From: Spirochaetia bacterium
Lineage (GTDB): Bacteria; Spirochaetota; Spirochaetia; DAHUYW01
Length of the DNA stretch: 60,994 nt
Assembly (NCBI GenBank): GCA_030041455.1
Contig: JASHNV010000159.1
Coordinates: 1 to 60,994 of the forward strand
Direction of reading: 5' to 3'
Below, piece after piece: positions 22,683-31,743 of the stretch. The notes below the pieces were generated by a model. That model worked only from the letters and a program-made list of their open reading frames with translations, made no database searches and was not told the DNA's origin. How positions within the stretch are numbered: position 1 is the stretch's first letter; the number at the start of each line of letters is the position of its first letter. Both the position numbers and the translations under genes were made by a program.

Positions 22683-23834
22683 ATGTCGTGCTTTCTAGTC
22701 CTGGAGGATGGAGCGACCTATCCGGGTAAAGCCTTCGGCTATCCCGCTCCGCGCACCGACGAGCTTGCCGAGATCGAGGCGCTTCGCGCGGTCGGCGAGG
22801 TCGTCTTCAACACCGCGATGGGCGGCTACCACGAGATCCTCACCGATTCGTCCTACGCCGGGCAGCTCGTGACCATGACCTACCCGCACATCGGCAACTA
22901 CGGCACCGACGACGAGTGGTCGGAGACGCTTTCGGTCGACCGGGGAACGATCCCGGGCATCAAGCCGGCCGGCATGATCGTCCGCTCGCTCTACCGCGGT
23001 CCGGTGCCCGACGGACGGAGCACGCTCGACAGCTTTCTCCGCAAGCACCGCACGCCGGGCATCTCCGATCTCGACACCCGCGCGCTCACCCTGCGCATTC
23101 GGGAGAAGGGGAGCCCGAAGGGCGTCATCGTGCGCTCCGATTCCCGGGAGGGGGCGCTCTCCAAGACCGAGCTCAAGCGCTGCGTCGACATGCTGAGGAG
23201 CTTCCCCGACATGGTGGGCCGCGACCTCATCGGGGAGGTCGGCGCGCTCGGCCCCGAGGAGGAAAACGCCGCGGGCGGCCCCCATTTCCTCCTCGTCGAT
23301 TGCGGCATCAAAGCGAACATCGTGCGCGAGCTCGTCGCGCTCGGATGCAAAGTGACCGTCGTCCCGAGCGGCGAGAGCGCCGAGGAGATCCTCGCCGCGA
23401 GGGCCGACGCCGTGCTCTACTCGAACGGCCCCGGCGATCCCGCGGTGCTCGACTTCGCGATCGAGCAGGTGCGGGGGCTTCTCGGAAAGACCCCGGTCTT
23501 CGGCATCTGCCTCGGCCACCAGCTCGTGTGCCTCGCGCTCGGCGCGAGCACGTACAAGATGAAGTTCGGCCACCACGGCGTGAACCACCCCGTTCGCGAC
23601 GAGAAGACCGGGAAGGTCTTCGTGACCTCCCAAAACCACGGCTTCGCGGTGGAGGAGAGCACCCTCCCCGACGGAGCCGACGTCTGGTTCAGGAACGCCA
23701 ACGACCGCTCGATCGAGGGGATCGCTCACCGCAAGCTGCCGGTCATGACCGCGCAATTTCACCCGGAGTCGGCGCCGGGGCCGCGCGACTCGGCGTGGAT
23801 CTTCAAGGCGTTTCTCGCCCGGCTCGGCCGGTAG
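22683..23834 (+). CDS. carA: Carbamoyl-phosphate synthase small (glutaminase) subunit
   Basis: 383 residues. An N-terminal CPSase domain ([37 protein letters not shown]) precedes a class I glutamine amidotransferase domain with the catalytic Cys in [15 protein letters not shown] and the His/Glu in FHPESAPGP. It releases ammonia from glutamine for CarB, feeding pyrimidine and arginine synthesis. GAGGAA precedes the ATG. No promoter is visible between the upstream terminator and this start. It is followed after 16 nt by carB. Confidence 0.98.
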   Translation: MSCFLVLEDGATYPGKAFGYPAPRTDELAEIEALRAVGEVVFNTAMGGYHEILTDSSYAGQLVTMTYPHIGNYGTDDEWSETLSVDRGTIPGIKPAGMIVRSLYRGPVPDGRSTLDSFLRKHRTPGISDLDTRALTLRIREKGSPKGVIVRSDSREGALSKTELKRCVDMLRSFPDMVGRDLIGEVGALGPEEENAAGGPHFLLVDCGIKANIVRELVALGCKVTVVPSGESAEEILAARADAVLYSNGPGDPAVLDFAIEQVRGLLGKTPVFGICLGHQLVCLALGASTYKMKFGHHGVNHPVRDEKTGKVFVTSQNHGFAVEESTLPDGADVWFRNANDRSIEGIAHRKLPVMTAQFHPESAPGPRDSAWIFKAFLARLGR

Positions 23835-23850
23835 TCGGGGAGGGGGAAGC

Positions 23851-26800
23851 GTGCCAGCGCGAAAGGACCTGCGGAAGATCCTCATCATCGGTTCCGGCCC
23901 GATCGTCATCGGACAGGCCTGCGAGTTCGACTACTCGGGCACCCAGGCGGTGAGGGCGCTCAAGGAAGAGGGCTACGAGGTGATCCTCGTGAACCCGAAC
24001 CCCGCCACGGTGATGACGACGCCGGGTATCGCGGACAGGATCTACGTCGAGCCGCTGAAGGTTCCCTACGTCGCGGAGATCCTGAAGAGCGAGCGTCCCG
24101 ACGCCGTCCTTCCGACCATGGGCGGGCAGACCGCCTTGAATCTCACGATGAGCCTAGCGGCCGAGGGTCTCTTCGCGAAGTACGGCGTTGAGGTCATCGG
24201 GGCGACCGTCGAGGCGATCCGGCTCGCCGAGGATCGCGGCGAGTTCAAGCGCGTCTGCCAGAAGATCGGGCTCGACGTTCCGCGGTCGGTCATGACGAAG
24301 GACGCCGCGACCGCGGTGAGCTTCTCGAGGGAGCAGGGGCTGCCCCTCGTGATCCGACCGAGCTTCACCCTCGGCGGCCAGGGCGGCGCGATCGCCTATT
24401 CGCGCGACCAGCTCGAGTCGCTCGTCGAGCGCGCGCTCGACGAGAGCCCGGTCCACGAGGCGCTCATCGAGGAGTCGCTCCTCGGCTGGAAGGAGTTCGA
24501 GCTCGAGGTCATGCGCGACAAGGCGGACAACGCGGTGGTGATCTGCTCGATCGAGAACATCGATCCGATGGGCGTCCACACGGGGGACAGCATCACGGTC
24601 GCGCCGGTTCAGACGCTCTCCGACCGCGAGTACCAGGCGATGCGCTCGGCCTCCATCGAGGTGCTCCGGGCGATCGGCGTCGACTGCGGGGGCTCGAACG
24701 TCCAGTTCGCCATCAACCCCGAGACCGGCCGCATGGTGGTCATCGAGATGAACCCGCGCGTGTCGCGCTCCTCCGCCCTCGCGAGCAAGGCGACGGGCTT
24801 TCCGATCGCGCGGTGCGCGGCGCGTCTTGCGGTCGGCTTCACCCTCGATGAGATCGTGAACGACATCACGGGCAAGACCGTTTCCTGTTTCGAGCCCGCG
24901 CTCGATTACTGCGCGGTGAAGGTGCCGAGGTTCGAGATGGAGAAGTTCCCCTCGGGCTACGAGCAACTCGGAACGCAGATGAAGTCGGTCGGCGAGGCGC
25001 TCGCGATCGGAAGGACGTTCAACGAGGCGCTGAACAAGGCGATTCGGGCCGCCGAGTACGGCTACGAGGGAATCCAAGAGCTCGAAGGCGTCGACGACAA
25101 GCTCGAGATGATGCTCACGAACTTTCACCCCCTGCGCATCTTCGCCGCCTACACCATCCTCAAGCGCGAGGGCTCGGCGGCGATCCCCGAGCTCCACCGG
25201 AGGACCGCCTACGACCCGTGGTTTCTCTCGGAGATGATGGACCAGGTGCAGCTCGAGGAGCGGCTTCAGACGCAGAGGCTCACGAAGGACCTCCTCCTTC
25301 GGGCAAAGCGCGAGGGGCTCTCCGACCGGAGGATCGCGAAGCTCGCGCGGAGGACGGCCGACCACGTGCTCGACCTCCGCGAGCGCACTGCGGTTTTCCC
25401 CACCTACCACGTGGTCGACACCTGCGCCGGGGAGTTCGCGGCCGAGACTCCGTACTTCTACTCCACCTACGGCGAGAGCGACGAGGGGGAGCCGCTTCGG
25501 GGCAGGAGCGTCGCGATCGTCGGAAGCGGCCCGAACAGGATCGGCCAGGGTCTCGAGTTCGACACGTGCTGCACCCTCGCCTCCTTCGCCTATCGGAAGG
25601 CGGGCGTGAAGACGATCTTCATCAACTCGAATCCCGAGACGGTCTCGACGGATTTCAACGTCTCCGACCGGCTGTACCTCGAGCCGGTGACCTTCGAGCA
25701 CGTTCGCGAGGTTCTGCGCAAGGAGGGCGTACGGGACGTCGTCGTTCAGCTCGGAGGTCAGACTCCCCTCAACATGTGCCGCCAGCTCGAGAAGCACGGC
25801 ATGACCATCGTCGGAACGTCGGTCGAGGGCATCTACGACACCGAGGACCGCGGGCGCTTCTCGGAGCTCATGAAGCGGCTCGCGCTCCGCCAGCCCGACA
25901 ACAGGATGGCGTCAAGTCGCGAGGAGGTCGTTCGCTCCTCGAAGGTCGTCGGCTACCCGGTGCTTCTGCGGCCCTCGTTCGTCCTCGGAGGCCGGCACAT
26001 GTTCATCGCCTTCACGCCCGACGAGCTCGGGGAGTTCCTCAAGAAGGGCATCTCCGTGAGCGCGGAGAGCCCGGTTCTCGTCGACAAGTTCCTCGAGGAC
26101 GCCTTCGAGTACGACCTCGACGCGGTGAGCGACGGGGAGAACGTCTACATCGCCGGGATCATGCAGCACATCGAGGCCGCGGGGATCCACTCGGGCGACA
26201 GCGCCTGCGTCTTCCCGCCGTTCAAGTCGTCGCCGGGGATCCAGGAGGAGATGGCCGAGGCGGCCGTGAAGATCGCGCGCGCGATCCGCGTGCGCGGCTT
26301 CCTCAACGTGCAGTTCGCGGTGAAGGAGGGGCTTCTCTACGTCCTCGAGGTCAACCCTCGCGCCTCGCGGACGATTCCCTTCATCTCGAAGGCCTCGGGG
26401 GTGAATCTCGTCGACGCCGCAGTGCGGGTCTGGTGCGGCGAGAGCCTCGAGGATCAGGGCCTCGCGGCGAACGGGCGAGGCATCGGAAGCTGCATCACCG
26501 GCTGGGCGGTGAAGGAGGCGGTCTTCTCGTTCGACAAGTTCAGCCAGCTCGATCCGCTCCTCGGCCCCGAGATGAAGTCGACCGGAGAGGTGATCGGCAC
26601 CGGCGAGACCTTCGGAGAGGCCTTCGCGAAGGCGCAGGCGTCGGTAGGCAACACCCTTCCGGTGGGCGGGCGCGTGTTCGTGTCGGTTCACGACCTCGAC
26701 AAGCCGACCATTCTTCCCGTCGTGAAGCAGCTCGCCTCGATGGGCTTCGCGATCGCCGCGACGCGCGGAACGGCCGACTTCCTGTTTCGAAACGACGTGT

Positions 26801-27072
26801 TCGCCGAGGTGATCTTGAAGGTCGACGAGGGCCAGCCCAATCTGCTCGACTACATGCGAAGCGGGCGGATTCAGCTCCTCATCAACACGCCGCTCGGGCG
26901 CTACTCGCAGAAGGGCGACGAGGAGCTCAGGATCGAGGCGGTGCGGAGGAAAGTGCCCTACACGACGACGACGTCCGCCGCGTGGGCCGCGGTCCAGGGA
27001 ATCCAGTACCTCATGGGCCGGGAATACCGGGTGCGGCCCCTTCCGTCCGGGCGGATCGCCATCAACGCGTGA
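23851..27072 (+). CDS. carB: Carbamoyl-phosphate synthase large subunit
   Basis: 1073 residues, full length, with a GTG start behind GGGAGGGGGAAGC. Two ATP-grasp halves are seen: the first opens [24 protein letters not shown], the second opens [18 protein letters not shown]. The repeated NPNPATV and [11 protein letters not shown] loops and the C-terminal MGS allosteric domain (about 930-1073) are present. With CarA it makes carbamoyl phosphate from bicarbonate, ATP and glutamine. Converges with cimA, 36 nt away. Confidence 0.98.
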   Translation: MPARKDLRKILIIGSGPIVIGQACEFDYSGTQAVRALKEEGYEVILVNPNPATVMTTPGIADRIYVEPLKVPYVAEILKSERPDAVLPTMGGQTALNLTMSLAAEGLFAKYGVEVIGATVEAIRLAEDRGEFKRVCQKIGLDVPRSVMTKDAATAVSFSREQGLPLVIRPSFTLGGQGGAIAYSRDQLESLVERALDESPVHEALIEESLLGWKEFELEVMRDKADNAVVICSIENIDPMGVHTGDSITVAPVQTLSDREYQAMRSASIEVLRAIGVDCGGSNVQFAINPETGRMVVIEMNPRVSRSSALASKATGFPIARCAARLAVGFTLDEIVNDITGKTVSCFEPALDYCAVKVPRFEMEKFPSGYEQLGTQMKSVGEALAIGRTFNEALNKAIRAAEYGYEGIQELEGVDDKLEMMLTNFHPLRIFAAYTILKREGSAAIPELHRRTAYDPWFLSEMMDQVQLEERLQTQRLTKDLLLRAKREGLSDRRIAKLARRTADHVLDLRERTAVFPTYHVVDTCAGEFAAETPYFYSTYGESDEGEPLRGRSVAIVGSGPNRIGQGLEFDTCCTLASFAYRKAGVKTIFINSNPETVSTDFNVSDRLYLEPVTFEHVREVLRKEGVRDVVVQLGGQTPLNMCRQLEKHGMTIVGTSVEGIYDTEDRGRFSELMKRLALRQPDNRMASSREEVVRSSKVVGYPVLLRPSFVLGGRHMFIAFTPDELGEFLKKGISVSAESPVLVDKFLEDAFEYDLDAVSDGENVYIAGIMQHIEAAGIHSGDSACVFPPFKSSPGIQEEMAEAAVKIARAIRVRGFLNVQFAVKEGLLYVLEVNPRASRTIPFISKASGVNLVDAAVRVWCGESLEDQGLAANGRGIGSCITGWAVKEAVFSFDKFSQLDPLLGPEMKSTGEVIGTGETFGEAFAKAQASVGNTLPVGGRVFVSVHDLDKPTILPVVKQLASMGFAIAATRGTADFLFRNDVFAEVILKVDEGQPNLLDYMRSGRIQLLINTPLGRYSQKGDEELRIEAVRRKVPYTTTTSAAWAAVQGIQYLMGREYRVRPLPSGRIAINA

Positions 27073-27108
27073 TCCCGGTCCGGCAAGCGGAAGGGAAGGC
27101 GCCGCGCC

Positions 27109-28671
27109 TCAGTCCTCGAGATTGTTGTAATAATACTCGAAGCTGTCGATGATCGCCTCCCAGGAGGCTTCGATGATGTTCTCGGAGACCCCCACCGTGT
27201 CCCAGGAGTCCTTGTGGTCGGAGGAGGTGATGAACACCCGCGTCTTCGCGGCGGCCCCCTCCTCGGGATTGAGAATACGGACCCGGTAATCGGTGAGGGT
27301 GATCCGCTTGATGAAGTCATGGAAGGGCGTCAAGGCGTCGCGTAGCGCACGGTCGAGCGCCTCCACCGGGCCGACCGCGACCCCGGCGCCCATGATCTGC
27401 TTGCCGTGGGAAGTGAGGAAGATGCGCCCGACGGTCTTCGACGGGGTGTCGCCGGTCTTGTAGGACTCGAGGTGGTAGTTGTTGAGCTGGAGAAGCGGGC
27501 GGTATCGCTTGATGGTCTTTCGTATGAGGAGATCGAAGGAGGCCTCCGCGGCCTCGTACTCGTAGCCGTCTCGCTCCCGCGCTTTCAGCAGCGCGATGAG
27601 CGAGGCGACCTCCGGAGAGTCCTTGTCGTAGTCGCCGTACCTCGACATCGTTTTGATGATCGTCGACTTGCCTGCGAGCTCGGAGAGGAGGATCCTCCGC
27701 TCGTTTCCAACGAGGTCTCCGGAGATGTGCTCCATGAGCTCGGGGGCCTTGAGGATGACGTCGGCGTGCTGGCCCGCCTTGTGACTGAAGGCCGCCTCTC
27801 CGACGTAGGGCTGGCGCTTGTCGGGGATGATGTTCGCCTTCTCGGCGACGAACCTCGATAGCTCGGTGAGCTCGGAGAGGGAGCGCGCGACCTCGGCTTG
27901 GTACTGCGTCTTCAGGACGATGTTCGGAATGATCGCGCAGAGGTTCGCGTTGCCGCACCGCTCTCCCCAGCCGTTGATGGTGCCCTGGACCTGCACCGCT
28001 CCGCAGTCGATGCCGGCGAGCGAGTTCGCGACCGCCGTTCCGCAGTCATTGTGCATGTGGACTCCGAGGGGCTTCAGCCGCTCCTTGGGGAGGCCGCTCA
28101 TGATTCGCGCGACGTCCGCGGGAAGGGTCCCGCCGTTCGTGTCGCAGAGAACCAGCGCGTCCGCGCCGGCCTGCGTGCCCGTCTCGAGCACGCGAAGCGC
28201 GTACGCCGGGTCGTCCTTGAATCCGTCGAAGAAGTGCTCGAGATCGAAGAAGACCTCCTTGACCTGCGACTTCAGGTGGCTGATCGAGTCGTAGATCATC
28301 GCGAGATTCTCCTCGATGTCGGTCTTCAAGACCTGCAGGACGTGCGCCTTCCAGGTCTTGCCGACGACGATGGCCGCGGGCGTGCCTGAGTCGACGAGCG
28401 CCGCGATCTGAGGGTCGCTCGAGGCCTTCCCGTGGGGCTTTCGCGTGGAGCCGAACGCGACGATTTTCGCGTGCCGGAAGCGCTCCTTCGCGACCTGCTC
28501 GAAGAACGAGGCTTCCTTCTCGTTCGAAAGGGGAAAGCCTCCCTCGATGTAATCGATCCTCAGCTCGTCGAGCTTGTGCGCGATGTCGAGCTTGTCGGCA
28601 AGGGTGAAGCTGACGTCGATCCCCTGCATTCCGTCGCGCAGCGTCGTGTCGTATATCGCGATTTTTCTCAC
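27109..28671 (-). CDS. cimA: (R)-citramalate synthase (LeuA/CimA family)
   Basis: 520 residues from the GTG at 28671, with GGGGAGG upstream. It has an HMGL-like TIM barrel: IYDTTLRDGMQG (catalytic Arg-Asp and the metal-binding Asp), GVHMHNDCGTAVANSLAG (metal-binding His pair) and the GTINGWGERCGNANL signature that distinguishes the citramalate type. A C-terminal LeuA-type regulatory domain is at about 395-515. It condenses pyruvate and acetyl-CoA to citramalate, the threonine-independent route to isoleucine. Its promoter (28885-28856) predicts a leader of about 178 nt. The CimA rather than 2-isopropylmalate synthase call rests on these motifs. Confidence 0.9.
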   Translation of the reverse strand: MRKIAIYDTTLRDGMQGIDVSFTLADKLDIAHKLDELRIDYIEGGFPLSNEKEASFFEQVAKERFRHAKIVAFGSTRKPHGKASSDPQIAALVDSGTPAAIVVGKTWKAHVLQVLKTDIEENLAMIYDSISHLKSQVKEVFFDLEHFFDGFKDDPAYALRVLETGTQAGADALVLCDTNGGTLPADVARIMSGLPKERLKPLGVHMHNDCGTAVANSLAGIDCGAVQVQGTINGWGERCGNANLCAIIPNIVLKTQYQAEVARSLSELTELSRFVAEKANIIPDKRQPYVGEAAFSHKAGQHADVILKAPELMEHISGDLVGNERRILLSELAGKSTIIKTMSRYGDYDKDSPEVASLIALLKARERDGYEYEAAEASFDLLIRKTIKRYRPLLQLNNYHLESYKTGDTPSKTVGRIFLTSHGKQIMGAGVAVGPVEALDRALRDALTPFHDFIKRITLTDYRVRILNPEEGAAAKTRVFITSSDHKDSWDTVGVSENIIEASWEAIIDSFEYYYNNLED

Positions 28672-28855
28672 AATCTCGTCGCCTCCCCGCGAAAAAAGCC
28701 GCTCTCGCAAGGGTCAGCTCCGGGCGCTTCGGCAGCCTGCGTCCTCAGGCAACCGCTTCGAGTGCGGCAAATGAGGATGGATATCGTGATCGCCCTCCGC
28801 GAGGGGACTCGATCGCTCAGGGGCCCCTGCGGTACGCCGGTGTGCTTTCCCGCAC

Positions 28856-28885
28856 ACTCTAACGGGGAGAGCGAAATCTTGTCAA
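28856..28885 (-). promoter_or_regulatory. Promoter of cimA
   Basis: Minus strand: TTGACA (28885-28880), an 18-nt spacer, TAGAGT (28861-28856). Start about 28849. Confidence 0.6.
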
Positions 28886-28920
28886 CCCTTCGACGGTTTC
28901 GACCGGTCGCGCGCTCGAGC

Positions 28921-28949
28921 TTGAACATCCTAGCGGCGGCGACTACACT
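28921..28949 (+). promoter_or_regulatory. Promoter of pgeF
   Basis: TTGAAC (28921-28926), a 17-nt spacer, TACACT (28944-28949). The start is about 28956, giving a leader of about 68 nt. Confidence 0.6.
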
Positions 28950-28987
28950 CTTCAGGCAGGGGCGCTCGTCCGCCTCGCGGCGCAAGC

Positions 28988-29003
28988 GCGGGCTTCAGCC
29001 CGC
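28988..29003 (+). promoter_or_regulatory. Hairpin in the pgeF leader
   Basis: GCGGGC-TTCA-GCCCGC, a perfect stem ending 5 nt before the AAGGAAA ribosome binding site. It may stabilise the RNA or modulate initiation. Function unknown. Confidence 0.5.
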
Positions 29004-29023
29004 CATAAGGAAACCAACGGCTC

Positions 29024-29764
29024 ATGGTCACGACGCTCTCCGTTCGCGAGGGGAAGTCCGTCCCCGGCGACTCGTTCGTCATCCTCGAAGGCGCCCTCGG
29101 AGGCGGAAGCGAGACGCCGAAGGTCGGTCTCTCGCTCCTCGATGCCGGCGACATGTCCCGCGGCGGGCAGGCGCGCTCGAGGCTCCTCGAGCGGCTCGGC
29201 ATCGACCTCGCGCGCCTTCGAAGCGCGAAGCAGGTCCATTCCACCCGGGTCATCCCGGCGGACGAGGCGCGGAGCCCGGAGGTCGAGGCCGACGGCATGG
29301 TGACCGCCTGTTCTCGCGACGTGCTCGCGGTGACCTTCGCCGACTGTCTACCGATCGTCCTCTTCGACCGGCGAAGCGGCGCGTACGGGATCGTCCACTC
29401 CGGCTGGCGCGGGACCGGCATCGCAGGAGTCGCGCTCGACCTCATGCGCCGGAGCTTCGGCACGCAGGCCCGCGACGTAGCGGCGCTCATCGGGCCGGGC
29501 GTCGGCCCGTGCTGCTACAGCGTCCCGGAGGAGCGCTGGCTGCGCTTTCGGGCACGGTGGGGCGAGGCGACGGGCGCCGAGCGGGACGGCCTTTTTTTTC
29601 TCGACCTTGCCGGGGCGAACACAGGGCTGCTCGAGCGGCTCGGAGTCGAGGAGATCCGGGTCGCGAGCGACTGCACGGCCTGCTCGGATTTTCTCGGCTC
29701 GTACCGGCGGCAAGGCGCCGATCGGTACACCCGCATGATTGCGCTCGTCGGCTCCTTCGGCTAA
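29024..29764 (+). CDS. pgeF: Peptidoglycan editing factor / multicopper-oxidase-like nucleoside enzyme (YfiH family)
   Basis: 246 residues, the usual length of the YfiH/LACC1 family. Conserved zinc- and substrate-site motifs: QVHSTRV, FADCLPIVLFD, VHSGWRGTG and GPCCYSVPEE. Family members act as purine nucleoside phosphorylases or deaminases, or prevent L-Ser misincorporation into peptidoglycan. Which applies here cannot be read from sequence. Cytoplasmic. It contains a T8 tract in GGC-CTT-TTT-TTT that could slip. argS follows after 12 nt with its own promoter inside the pgeF 3' end. Confidence 0.93.
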   Translation: MVTTLSVREGKSVPGDSFVILEGALGGGSETPKVGLSLLDAGDMSRGGQARSRLLERLGIDLARLRSAKQVHSTRVIPADEARSPEVEADGMVTACSRDVLAVTFADCLPIVLFDRRSGAYGIVHSGWRGTGIAGVALDLMRRSFGTQARDVAALIGPGVGPCCYSVPEERWLRFRARWGEATGAERDGLFFLDLAGANTGLLERLGVEEIRVASDCTACSDFLGSYRRQGADRYTRMIALVGSFG

Positions 29765-29767
29765 CAT
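29739..29767 (+). promoter_or_regulatory. Promoter of argS (near-leaderless)
   Basis: TTGCGC (29739-29744), a 17-nt spacer, TAACAT (29762-29767). The start is about 29774, only about 3 nt before the ATG at 29777, and no Shine-Dalgarno sequence is present. Confidence 0.5.
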
Positions 29768-29776
29768 AGATCCCCT

Positions 29777-31531
29777 ATGAACGACGCCGCGCGCGAATGG
29801 ATAGCGCTCGTCTGCAAGGCGCTCAACGGCCTGCGGGGCGAGAGCGGAGCGCCCATCGAGGCTGCCGAGATCGTGGCGGAAGTCCCGCCGAAGCCCGAGC
29901 TCGGCGACCTCGCCTTTCCCATGTTTCCCTACGCGAAGCGCCTGAGGAAGGCGCCGGGGCTCATCGCGGAGAGTCTCGTCGCCGAGCTCGAGAGAATCGG
30001 AGGTCTTCCGGGCAAGGTCTCCCCGGCCGGGCCCTACGTGAACGTGAGATACCTCGTCGGCTCGGTCGCGCGCAGCGTGGTCGAGGAGGCTCTCGCCCTC
30101 GGTCCGCGCTACGGCCGGACCGACCGGCTCGCCGGCGAGCGCGTCATGGTCGAGTTCTCCTCGCCGAACACGAACAAACCTCTCCATCTCGGCCACCTGC
30201 GCAACGACATCCTCGGCGAGAGCGTTTCGCGCATCCTCAAGGCGAACGGAGCCGACGTGTGCAAGACCGACCTGATCAACGACCGGGGAATCCACATCTG
30301 CAAATCGATGCTTGCCTACGAGCGCTTCGGCGGGGGACGGAGCCCCGAGTCGGCGGGGGTCAAGAGCGACCACTTCGTCGGGGACTTCTACGTGAAGTTC
30401 AACGAATGGGCGAAGGAAGACCCTTCGGCCGAGGAGGCCGCCCGCGAGATGCTCAGGCGCTGGGAGGCGGGAGACGGGCAGGTTCGCTCGCTGTGGCGCC
30501 GGATGAACGATTGGGCGATCAAGGGCATCGAGGAGACCTACCGGCGGACGGGAATCAGCTTCGACCGGATCTACTTCGAGAGCGAGACCTACGAGGCCGG
30601 CCGGGAGGAGGTTCTCAAGGGGATCGCCTCGCGGGTGTTTTCCCGGGATCCGGACGGCTCGGTCTGGGTCGACCTCACCGACGTCGGACTCGACCGAAAG
30701 GTGCTCTTGCGGAAGGACGGAACGACCGTCTACGTCACGCAGGACATCGGAACCGCGATAGCGCGCCGGCGGGACTATCCGTTCGATCGTCTCATTTACG
30801 TGGTCGCCTCCGAGCAGCACTACCATTTCAAGGTGCTCTTCAATATCCTCTCGAGGCTCGGCTTCCCGTGGGCGGAGAATCTCCACCACCTCTCCTACGG
30901 CATGGTCAATCTTCCGGAGGGGAAGATGAAGTCCCGCGAGGGGACCGTCGTCGACGCGGACGATCTGCTCGACGAGCTCGAGGGCATGGCGGCCGCCGAG
31001 ATCCGCGCGAAGGGCAGGGAGGAGGAGGTCGGAGACCTCGCCGCCACGTCGCGGGCGATCGCCCTCGGCGCCCTGAACTACTATCTGCTCCAGGTGTCGC
31101 CGTCGAAGGATATGGTGTTCGATCCGAAGGAATCGATCTCCTTCGTCGGCAATACCGGACCCTACCTGCAGTACATGGGCACGCGGATCTCGAGCATCAT
31201 GAGAAAGCTCGACGAGCTGCGGAGCCCGCTCGGGGAGGCGGAGTTTCGTCCGGAGCTCCTCGCGGCGGGCGACGAGTGGGAGCTCGTGAAGCTCGTCGGC
31301 GCGCTCCCCGACGTCGTCGCACGCGCGGGCGACGAGCTCAACCCGTCGCTTGTCGCGGGCTACCTTTTCACGCTTGCCAGCACCTTCAGCCGGTATTATC
31401 ATGACACGCCGGTGCTCCATAACGACGATCCGCACCTGACGGCGACGCGGGTCGCGCTCGCGAAGGCGGTGGGGACGGCGCTCCGGAACGCGTTCGAGCT
31501 CGTCGGCATTCCGTTTCTCGAGAGAATGTAG
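29777..31531 (+). CDS. argS: Arginyl-tRNA synthetase
   Basis: 584 residues. Class I synthetase: the HIGH motif is HLGH in FSSPNTNKPLHLGHLRND, and the KMSKS-equivalent is the KMKSREG loop (EGKMKSREGTVVDADDLLDE). The N-terminal tRNA-binding (Add-1) domain occupies about 1-105. The C-terminal anticodon-binding DALR domain, with FSRYYHDTPVL and the terminal LE-RM, is at about 460-584. It charges tRNA-Arg. Confidence 0.98.
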   Translation: MNDAAREWIALVCKALNGLRGESGAPIEAAEIVAEVPPKPELGDLAFPMFPYAKRLRKAPGLIAESLVAELERIGGLPGKVSPAGPYVNVRYLVGSVARSVVEEALALGPRYGRTDRLAGERVMVEFSSPNTNKPLHLGHLRNDILGESVSRILKANGADVCKTDLINDRGIHICKSMLAYERFGGGRSPESAGVKSDHFVGDFYVKFNEWAKEDPSAEEAAREMLRRWEAGDGQVRSLWRRMNDWAIKGIEETYRRTGISFDRIYFESETYEAGREEVLKGIASRVFSRDPDGSVWVDLTDVGLDRKVLLRKDGTTVYVTQDIGTAIARRRDYPFDRLIYVVASEQHYHFKVLFNILSRLGFPWAENLHHLSYGMVNLPEGKMKSREGTVVDADDLLDELEGMAAAEIRAKGREEEVGDLAATSRAIALGALNYYLLQVSPSKDMVFDPKESISFVGNTGPYLQYMGTRISSIMRKLDELRSPLGEAEFRPELLAAGDEWELVKLVGALPDVVARAGDELNPSLVAGYLFTLASTFSRYYHDTPVLHNDDPHLTATRVALAKAVGTALRNAFELVGIPFLERM

Positions 31532-31583
31532 GGAGGGGGAGGATGCCGCAACGAAGGGAATGTACGCCGTTCCGGTAGGAAGA

Positions 31584-31603
31584 GGCGTCTTCGGCCCGAC
31601 GCC
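31584..31603 (+). terminator. Hairpin after argS (weak terminator candidate)
   Basis: GGCGTC-N8-GACGCC, followed by CCCCG rather than a U-tract. It is 53 nt past the argS stop and upstream of the gltB promoter. Confidence 0.35.
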
Positions 31604-31639
31604 CCCGTAGGATCCAGGTCGCTTCGCTCGAGAATGCCC

Positions 31640-31651
31640 AAGGTAAACCTT
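31640..31651. promoter_or_regulatory. Short palindrome upstream of the gltB sigma-54 element
   Basis: AAGGT-AA-ACCTT. A third AAGGT half-site occurs at 31661-31665 within a repeated GGTATAA pattern. Candidate activator or repressor site about 50-60 bp before the predicted start. Confidence 0.35.
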
Positions 31652-31674
31652 TGTGGTATAAAGGTATAACAATC

Positions 31675-31691
31675 TTGGCATGACGATTGCA
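31675..31691 (+). promoter_or_regulatory. Sigma-54 (RpoN) promoter of gltBD
   Basis: TTGGCATG-N4-TTGCA differs from the consensus TGGCACG-N4-TTGCA at one position. GG (31677-31678) and GC (31689-31690) are 12 nt apart, as required. The predicted start, about 31702, gives a 42-nt leader to the gltB ATG. Sigma-54 control of glutamate synthase fits nitrogen regulation. Confidence 0.72.
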
Positions 31692-31743
31692 GCGTTAAGG
31701 TTTGGGGCACTGTCCCGTAGCGTCTCCTCGCAGGTGGGTAAGC

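Larger units (their letters stand above)
28672..29023. other. 352-bp divergent control region between cimA and pgeF
   Basis: It holds two back-to-back promoters (entries at 28856-28885 and 28921-28949), the cimA leader (about 28849-28672, minus strand) containing a run of six T residues, and a hairpin before the pgeF RBS. No further gene is supported. Confidence 0.6.

Noticed and set aside
28668-28985. Ile-rich leader peptide for cimA
   Set aside because: The frame is open to the cimA start but has no ATG or GTG start after the predicted transcription start, so it is not reported as a CDS.
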